Shown here: positions 58,916-64,000 of the stretch, piece by piece
Layout: each line of letters begins with the position of its first letter
How positions within the stretch are numbered: position 1 is the stretch's first letter
Source of the DNA: an uncultured Clostridia bacterium
Lineage (GTDB): Bacteria; Bacillota; Clostridia; Oscillospirales; Oscillospiraceae
Direction: 5' to 3'
DNA length: 64,000 bases
Assembly: GCA_947644595.1 (NCBI GenBank)
Contig: CANSAE010000002.1
Coordinates: 62,001 to 126,000 of the forward strand
Notes under the pieces: model-generated
The model's database searches: none
What the model was told of the DNA's origin: nothing
Seen by the model: the letters and a program-made list of their open reading frames with translations, nothing else
Program-made: the position numbers and the translations under genes

Positions 58916-58944
58916 ATTCTACCACAGGCTGTCCGGCGAGTCAA
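58916..58944 (-). promoter_or_regulatory. Promoter of the rpmG-secE-nusG-rplKA operon
   Basis: TTGACT (58939-58944) and TAGAAT (58916-58921) on minus, 17-bp spacer, leaving an mRNA leader of about 105 bases. Confidence 0.8.
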
Positions 58945-59047
58945 TCGTTTTTTTATATTAAATGTAAGGTTTTTTGGGAGAACAAAGTCGGGCCGTGTTG
59001 AAGCCGGAGAGATTTTGTGATATGATTTTGAAAAACAGGACGGAGGG

Positions 59048-60493
59048 ATGGTCATAGAACATCTGAACGTATCGATATTTGAGACATTTCCCAAGATAGA
59101 CGTTCCGGCTGTAGACGCGCTTTTGTCGCGGGAATTGGAGCGAAACCCGGTAAAACTGGTGGTGCTGGATGACGATCCCACCGGAGTGCAGACGGTGCAC
59201 GATGTATCGGTTTACACAGATTGGAGCCCGGAGAGCATGGCCCGGGGCTTCGCTGAAAAAGAACGGCTGTTTTACGTACTCACCAACTCCCGGGGCTTCA
59301 CCGTGGAACAGACCACCCGGTGCCATCAGGACGCGGCCCGGGCGGCGGCACAGGCGGCGAAGGCCGCTGGCGTGGACTACCTCATCATCAGCCGGGGAGA
59401 TTCCACCCTTCGGGGACATTATCCCTTGGAAACCGTTCTGCTGATGGAGGAGCAGGCACGAGCCGGCACCCCTGTGGATGGGGAAGTGCTCTGCCCCTAT
59501 TTCCGGGAGGGCGGCCGGTTCACCATCGGGAATGTGCACTATGTGCGTTACGGGGAAGAACTGGTGCCTGCCGGAGAGACCGAATTCGCCGGAGACAAGA
59601 CCTTCGGCTATACCTCCTCGGACCTGCGGGAATATATTGCGGAAAAAACGGCGGGGGAATATCCTGCGGACCGAGTGACTTGTATTTCCCTGGAGGACCT
59701 GCGGGCCATGGACCTTGACAAAATCGAGCGGCAGCTTTTAGCGGTGTCCGGGTTTGGAAAAATCGTGGTGAACGCAGTGGAGGACTGCGATTTGAAGGTG
59801 TTCTGCGTGGCGCTGTACCGGGCGATGACAAAAGGAAAGCGGTTCCTGTTCCGCACGGCGGCGTCCTTTGTGAAGGTCATGGGCGGCGTGCCAGACCGTC
59901 CGCTGCTGACCCGGCGGGAGATGGTGCGGGAGGAAACGGACCGCGGCGGCATCGTGGTAGTGGGTTCTCACACGAAAAAAACCACCACCCAGCTTCAGCA
60001 GCTCTTGACGGTGCCCGGGACAGAGGGCATTGAGTTCGATTCCAACCTGGTACTGAAAGGAGAGGCGGCCTTTGAAGCAGAGATCGACCGGGTGGTACGC
60101 CGGAGCGAGACCCTGATGTTACAGGGAAAGACTCCCGTGTGCTACACCAACCGGACGCTTCTCACGGTGGAAAATGACACCCCGGAGCGGGCCTTGTCCC
60201 GGTCCGTAAAAATCTCTCAAGGCGTGCAGGCCCTGGTGGGGCGGCTGACAGTGACACCGGCTTTCGTTATTGCCAAGGGCGGCATCACTTCCAGCGATGT
60301 GGGGACCAAGGCCCTGGCGGTAAAGCGGGCGCGGGTGATGGGGCAGCTCCGGCCGGGGGTGCCCGTGTGGCAGACCGGGGCGGAAAGCCGTTTCCCGGGA
60401 ATCCCATATGTGATCTTTCCCGGTAATGTGGGAGAAGAAAGCACCTTACGGGAAGCGGCAGAGGTGCTTCTGGACAAGACAGACTGCGGGTAA
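59048..60493 (+). CDS. Four-carbon-acid-sugar kinase family (DUF1537)
   Basis: A 481-residue kinase of the OtnK/DtnK type (PF07005 plus PF17042). The N-terminal substrate domain has VLDDDPTGVQTVHDVSVYTD and SRGDSTLRGHYPLE. The C-terminal nucleotide-binding domain has GGITSSDVGTKALA and GIPYVIFPGNVG. These enzymes phosphorylate aldonic or keto acids such as threonate, or 3-oxo-isoapionate in the related OiaK. GTG/ATG choice: ATG 59048 after GGAGGG. It starts the plus-strand catabolic locus ahead of a GntR regulator and a transketolase; this fits sugar-acid degradation. Confidence 0.88.
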   Translation: MVIEHLNVSIFETFPKIDVPAVDALLSRELERNPVKLVVLDDDPTGVQTVHDVSVYTDWSPESMARGFAEKERLFYVLTNSRGFTVEQTTRCHQDAARAAAQAAKAAGVDYLIISRGDSTLRGHYPLETVLLMEEQARAGTPVDGEVLCPYFREGGRFTIGNVHYVRYGEELVPAGETEFAGDKTFGYTSSDLREYIAEKTAGEYPADRVTCISLEDLRAMDLDKIERQLLAVSGFGKIVVNAVEDCDLKVFCVALYRAMTKGKRFLFRTAASFVKVMGGVPDRPLLTRREMVREETDRGGIVVVGSHTKKTTTQLQQLLTVPGTEGIEFDSNLVLKGEAAFEAEIDRVVRRSETLMLQGKTPVCYTNRTLLTVENDTPERALSRSVKISQGVQALVGRLTVTPAFVIAKGGITSSDVGTKALAVKRARVMGQLRPGVPVWQTGAESRFPGIPYVIFPGNVGEESTLREAAEVLLDKTDCG

Positions 60494-60512
60494 AAGAAGG
60501 AAAAACGGAACG

Positions 60513-60541
60513 AGGATGTCCGGCACCGCCGGGCATCCTTT
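60513..60541 (+). terminator. Possible terminator after the DUF1537 kinase
   Basis: AGGATGTCCGGC pairs with GCCGGGCATCCT (one wobble) around ACC, followed by a weak TTTGT. Confidence 0.5.
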
Positions 60542-60576
60542 GTCATATTCGTAAAAAAATACGTCCAGAATTCTAT

Positions 60577-60605
60577 TTGACGGATGCGCGGTGACCGTCT
60601 ATGAT
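60577..60605 (+). promoter_or_regulatory. Promoter of the FCD-GntR gene
   Basis: TTGACG (60577-60582) and TATGAT (60600-60605), 17-bp spacer. Confidence 0.7.
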
Positions 60606-60644
60606 AATAAAACACCCCCATTCACAAAAGAGAGGAAACGAGCT

Positions 60645-61373
60645 GTGTTTGAACAAAAAGGTATGATGTCGCCCATTGGAAACGAATCTGTGGTACAGCA
60701 GGTCATCAATAAAATCACGGATGCGATCATCTCCGGAGAACTGCGGCCCGGGGACAAGCTGCCCACAGAGATGGAGATGATCTCCGCCATGCACGTCAGC
60801 CGCAACTCCCTGCGCTCCGCTATCCAGACACTGCGGGCTTATGGTGTGCTGGAGGTGCGCCGTCCGGAGGGAACTTTCGTGGCCACCGGCTGTGCGCCCC
60901 AGATGCTCAATCCCATGCTGTACAGCATCCTCCTGCAAAAAGAGGACGCGGCCAGCGATCTGATGGGACTGCGGCAAATCATTGATATGGGCATCTCCAA
61001 GCTGGTCATCAACCAGGGACTGACGGAAGAGGAAACGGCGAATTTGGAAGCCCGGCAGGACCGGTACGCGGTCCTGCTCCATGCCGACCCGCCGGATATT
61101 CAGGCAATCTCCGAAGCGGACTTGGAATTCCACCGGGCAGTGGCGGAGGCCAGCCACAATGCGATGGCGGTGATGCTCAGCGATTTTCTGCTGGACCTGA
61201 CCAGCGAGTCCCGGTACCGCACCATTCAAAAGGTATTTGAGGAGCATGACGCGGGATATTTGGAGAAAAGCCACAGAAAACACCTGGACGCATTGGAGAA
61301 AAAACCGGGAGCAGATATTGAGCAGGCGCTGGATTTTAGTTATTATTACTGGAAAAATTCTTTCAATTGGTGA
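60645..61373 (+). CDS. GntR-family regulator, FadR/FCD subfamily
   Basis: A 242-residue repressor or activator. The winged helix includes LPTEMEMISAMHVSRNSLRS and VLEVRRPEGTFVA; the C-terminal all-helical FCD domain (residues 90-230) has DLMGLRQIIDMGISKLVINQ and an EADLEFHRAVAEASHNAMAV metal/acid-binding helix. These regulators often sense carboxylic or sugar acids. GTG 60645 is preferred for the GAGAGGAAA before it and the KGMMSPIGNES start. A promoter of its own lies upstream, and a palindrome for a regulator lies before the transketolase. Confidence 0.9.
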   Translation: MFEQKGMMSPIGNESVVQQVINKITDAIISGELRPGDKLPTEMEMISAMHVSRNSLRSAIQTLRAYGVLEVRRPEGTFVATGCAPQMLNPMLYSILLQKEDAASDLMGLRQIIDMGISKLVINQGLTEEETANLEARQDRYAVLLHADPPDIQAISEADLEFHRAVAEASHNAMAVMLSDFLLDLTSESRYRTIQKVFEEHDAGYLEKSHRKHLDALEKKPGADIEQALDFSYYYWKNSFNW

Positions 61374-61409
61374 GATTTGCCTGAAAATTGTGAAATATGT
61401 CCAATCCAC

Positions 61410-61439
61410 TTGACAAGAGATGGTCCTGATAGGTATGAT
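61410..61439 (+). promoter_or_regulatory. Promoter of the transketolase-TRAP operon
   Basis: TTGACA (61410-61415) and TATGAT (61434-61439), 18-bp spacer. Confidence 0.75.
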
Positions 61440-61462
61440 AACCATAGATGTGACGTACACAT

Positions 61463-61478
61463 TGTTCAACATTGAACA
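61463..61478. promoter_or_regulatory. Palindromic operator downstream of the transketolase promoter
   Basis: TGTTCAACATTGAACA is a 16-bp palindrome with two central bases, placed just after the expected start point. The gene for an FCD-type GntR protein lies immediately upstream and is the most likely binder (inference). Confidence 0.65.
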
Positions 61479-61560
61479 TGCCACATTGTGAGTTTTGTAA
61501 CAATATGCCCAAAGGTTAAACGGTTTGCGCACAGCGGCAATTCTTGAAGGAGGGATTCCA

Positions 61561-62391
61561 TTGTCCAACGAAACGATCAAAGCATTGGAACATAGAGCCA
61601 ATGAGATGCGGAAAGCGGCATTGACAATGATTTATGAGGCGCAGTCCGGGCATCCGGGCGGCTCATTTTCTGCTGCGGATATCGTAGCGGCACTGTATTT
61701 TTCCGAAATGAAGGTAGACCCGAAAAATCCGAAATGGGAGGACCGGGACCGCTTTGTTCTGTCCAAAGGTCATGTGTGCCCGATTCAGTACGCGGCACTG
61801 GGCCAGTTGGGCTTCTTTCCGGAAGAAGTGCTGCATACCCTGCGTAAGGAGGGGTCCATTCTCCAGGGGCACCCGGATATGAAAAAATGCCCGGGCATCG
61901 ATATTTCCACCGGTTCCCTGGGGCAAGGCGCGTCCTGCGCGGCAGGCATGGCCATCGCCGGCAAGCGGGACCACAAGGATTACCGTGTGTTCGTCATAGT
62001 GGGCGACGGCGAGATTAACGAAGGCCTTGTGTGGGAGGCCATGATGACCGCCAACAAATATCAGCTGGATAATTACATCATGATTCTGGACAACAACGGC
62101 CTACAGATCGACGGTACCTGTGACGAGGTCATGCCGCCCCTGGACCTCACCGCCAAGGCCGCGGCCTTCGGCTTCGAGACCTACGACATCGACGGCCACA
62201 ACATGGCCCAGATCCTGGATACCTTTGATAAGATTCGTTCTGCCAAGAACGGCAAACCGAAGTTCATCAACGCCAAGACCGTCAAGGGCAAGGGCGTGGA
62301 CTTCATGGAAAACAAACTGGAATGGCACGGCTCTGCGCCCAACAAGGAGCAGTATGAGGACGCCATGAGGCAACTGGAAGGGAGGGCATGA
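61561..62391 (+). CDS. Transketolase-like subunit, N-terminal half
   Basis: A 276-residue TPP-binding subunit of a split transketolase. The first-domain features are MIYEAQSGHPGGSFSAADIV, SKGHVCPIQYAALGQLG, and the TPP/Mg loop GDGEINEGLVWEA with DNNGLQIDG. The start is TTG 61561 (GAAGGAGG before it); the longer frame upstream has no such site. Its stop overlaps or abuts the partner gene. With the C-terminal subunit it makes one enzyme that transfers two-carbon ketol groups. Confidence 0.92.
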   Translation: MSNETIKALEHRANEMRKAALTMIYEAQSGHPGGSFSAADIVAALYFSEMKVDPKNPKWEDRDRFVLSKGHVCPIQYAALGQLGFFPEEVLHTLRKEGSILQGHPDMKKCPGIDISTGSLGQGASCAAGMAIAGKRDHKDYRVFVIVGDGEINEGLVWEAMMTANKYQLDNYIMILDNNGLQIDGTCDEVMPPLDLTAKAAAFGFETYDIDGHNMAQILDTFDKIRSAKNGKPKFINAKTVKGKGVDFMENKLEWHGSAPNKEQYEDAMRQLEGRA

Positions 62392-62393
62392 GC

Positions 62394-63329
62394 ATGGAAA
62401 AAGGAAAGCTGATTGCCACCCGTGACGGCTTTGGCGACGAGATCGTGGAGCTGGGCCAGGCAAATCAAAGTATTTATGTCATCGACGCAGATATCGGCAA
62501 GTCCTGCAAGACCGGCAAGTTCTCCAAGGCTCTGCCGGAGCAGTACCTTAATGTGGGCATCGCGGAGCAGAACGCCGCCGGCGTGGCCGCGGGTCTGGCC
62601 ACCACGGGAAAGATCCCCTTTGTGGTCACCTACGCCGTGTTCGGTTCCCTGCGCATGTGTGAGCAGATCCGTCAGGAGATCTGCTACCCCAACCTGAACG
62701 TGAAGATTGCCTGCTCCCATGGCGGCCTGACCCCCGCCAATGACGGCGCCAGCCACCAGGCCATTGAGGACATGGGCGTGCTGCGCACCATCCCCAATAT
62801 GACCGTTATTCAGCCAGCGGACTACGTCTCCGCCAAAAAGCTGGTGCGCCAGGCCGCCAATGCCTACGGCCCTATGTTCCTCCGCTTCACCCGTGACGCA
62901 GTGCCGGTCATCTATGATGAGGATCAGGAATTTACCATCGGCAAGGCCGTGCAGATTCGGGACGGCAAGGACGTGGCCATCATCGCCATCGGCGACACGG
63001 TCCGCCTGGCCATCGACGCGGCCAAAGAGCTGGAAGCCCAGGGCGTTACCGCCCGGGTGCTGGATATGCACACCCTCAAGCCCCTGGATACCGCCGCTGT
63101 GGCCGCCTGCATCCGGGACATCGGCAAGATCGTCACCGTGGAGGACCACAACATCCTCAACGGGCTGGGCAGCGCGGTGTGTGAGTGCGTGGCAGAGGCA
63201 GGTCACGGCGCGGTCCGCCGCATCGGCGTGCAGGACCAGTTCGGCCAGTCCGCGCCCTATGAGCGGCTGCTGGACATGAACGGCATTACTGTAGAAAACA
63301 TCGTTGCCCAGGCGAAAAGCCTGCTGTAA
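62394..63329 (+). CDS. Transketolase-like subunit, C-terminal half
   Basis: A 311-residue partner subunit with the pyrimidine-binding and C-terminal domains. The E1-type Glu is in NVGIAEQNAAGVAAG, then SHGGLTPANDGASHQAIEDM and VLDMHTLKPLD. ATG 62394 is chosen for its ribosome-binding-site spacing over the ATGA at 62388. The split form is common in Clostridia and Bacteroides. Placement with a DUF1537 kinase and a TRAP transporter suggests a dedicated sugar-acid transketolase, such as those in apulose or sulfosugar routes, rather than the housekeeping enzyme (inference). Confidence 0.92.
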   Translation: MEKGKLIATRDGFGDEIVELGQANQSIYVIDADIGKSCKTGKFSKALPEQYLNVGIAEQNAAGVAAGLATTGKIPFVVTYAVFGSLRMCEQIRQEICYPNLNVKIACSHGGLTPANDGASHQAIEDMGVLRTIPNMTVIQPADYVSAKKLVRQAANAYGPMFLRFTRDAVPVIYDEDQEFTIGKAVQIRDGKDVAIIAIGDTVRLAIDAAKELEAQGVTARVLDMHTLKPLDTAAVAACIRDIGKIVTVEDHNILNGLGSAVCECVAEAGHGAVRRIGVQDQFGQSAPYERLLDMNGITVENIVAQAKSLL

Positions 63330-63364
63330 CGGTGCAAAATATCAAAAAGTAAGGAGATAGAACA

Positions 63365-64000
63365 ATGAAAAAGTGGATTGCCCTGCTCTTGGCCGTCGCT
63401 ATGCTGTTTACCCTGTGCGCATGCGGCCCCAAGACCGACAACAACGACAATCAGAACGACGGCGAGAACGACGCCAATAACGACGGCCCGAAGTATGATA
63501 CCCTGAGCATCATGCTCTCCTGCAACGGCCAGTCCGACACCGCCAATGACGTCATCGGCGCGAATCTGTTCAAGCAGTACATCGAAGAGCAGTCCGGCGG
63601 TGCCATCACCGTCACCGTGTACAACAACGACCAGCTGGCCGGCGGCGTGATGACCAAGGGCCTGGAACTCGTTATGGACGGCACCGTTCAGATCGACATC
63701 CACTCCACCTCCATCATTGCCAACCTGGATAACCGCCTGATGGTCAGCTGCCTGCCCTGGACCTTCGCGGACTATGACGCGGCAGAGGCTGCTTTCTTCG
63801 GCGAAGGCGGCGAGTTTGTGGCTTCCGTTCTGGCGGACAAGGGCCTGACCTACCTGGGCGCCCTGCACAACGGCTTCAAGGCCATGACCAGCGGCAAGGT
63901 CCAGATCACCAAGCCCGACGACCTGAAGGGCCAGAAGATCCGCACCCCCGGCGGCGACCTGTGGAACGGCTTCTGGGGCGCTCTCGGCGCTTCTCCCCAG
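63365..64000 (+). CDS. TRAP transporter substrate-binding protein (DctP type), cut by right edge
   Basis: The first 212 residues of a TRAP receptor. It begins with a lipoprotein signal (MKKWIALLLAVAMLFTLCAC), then an Asn/Asp-rich linker. The mature domain has NVIGANLF-like start, LAGGVMTKGLELVMDGTVQ and ITKPDDLKGQKIRTPGGDLW, which match DctP-type acid receptors. The membrane subunits DctQ and DctM should follow outside the window. ATG 63365 lies after AAGGAGATAG. It supports a sugar-acid or organic-acid substrate for the locus. Confidence 0.9.
   Translation, partial: MKKWIALLLAVAMLFTLCACGPKTDNNDNQNDGENDANNDGPKYDTLSIMLSCNGQSDTANDVIGANLFKQYIEEQSGGAITVTVYNNDQLAGGVMTKGLELVMDGTVQIDIHSTSIIANLDNRLMVSCLPWTFADYDAAEAAFFGEGGEFVASVLADKGLTYLGALHNGFKAMTSGKVQITKPDDLKGQKIRTPGGDLWNGFWGALGASPQ

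Overview
The window looks like a chromosomal piece of a high-GC, anaerobic, gut-type Clostridia, most like the Oscillospiraceae (Flavonifractor, Lawsonibacter, Intestinimonas or Oscillibacter relatives). This is inferred from GC-rich codon use combined with Gram-positive sigma-A promoters (TTGACA-17-TATAAT), lipoprotein-type binding proteins, flavin/Fe-S enoate-reductase-like enzymes, family III CoA-transferases, a lysine riboswitch, and dense palindromic intergenic repeats. No genus marker can be checked here.

Layout. 1-7200: a plus-strand acyl-CoA run with a truncated acyl-CoA dehydrogenase, three consecutive but different family III (CaiB/BaiF) CoA-transferases, a CaiE-like left-handed beta-helix protein and a 2,4-dienoyl-CoA-reductase-like flavoenzyme. 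7188-14168: minus-strand rpoN, tRNA-Leu(UAA), a polar amino-acid ABC transporter, a small XRE repressor facing a DUF6809-like gene across a three-site operator, and prfC. 14378-17976: a tightly overlapped minus operon luxS-mtnN-thiI-cinA. 18103-24626: membrane and cupin proteins, a TrpXYZ-like ABC uptake system behind three 31-bp-spaced palindromes, and a second enoate-reductase-like enzyme. 24921-30513: a degenerate CAT/E2-fold protein and two divergent GntR(YtrA)-ABC modules. 30600-40231: a candidate small RNA, CmpB-like and SHOCT proteins, a stand-alone PPC decarboxylase, an ECF sigma/anti-sigma pair with an AT-richer tail, a hybrid histidine kinase with a binding-protein partner, and tRNA-Ser(CGA). 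40339-42265: a lysine-riboswitch-controlled NhaC-family transporter. 42317-55997: a nearly complete arginine regulon, argG-H-C-J-B-D-F-carA-carB, behind ARG-box-like sites. 56571-58804: rpmG-secE-nusG-rplK-rplA on minus. 59048-64000: a sugar-acid-type catabolic locus with a DUF1537 kinase, an FCD-GntR regulator, a split transketolase and a TRAP binding protein cut by the right edge.

Most notable. (1) CarB is fused at its C-terminus to a complete-length diaminopimelate-epimerase-like domain that has lost one of the two catalytic cysteines. (2) The adjacent argF product keeps the carbamoyl-phosphate motifs but has altered ornithine-site motifs (SMG to ASF, HCLP to HSLP). (3) At least four families of short structured repeats recur. 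Their stems show compensatory changes between copies, they lie in a constant orientation 3' of genes, and in four cases they supply the stop codon. (4) Two separate operator arrays and one free-standing promoter-to-terminator unit look like undescribed regulatory elements.
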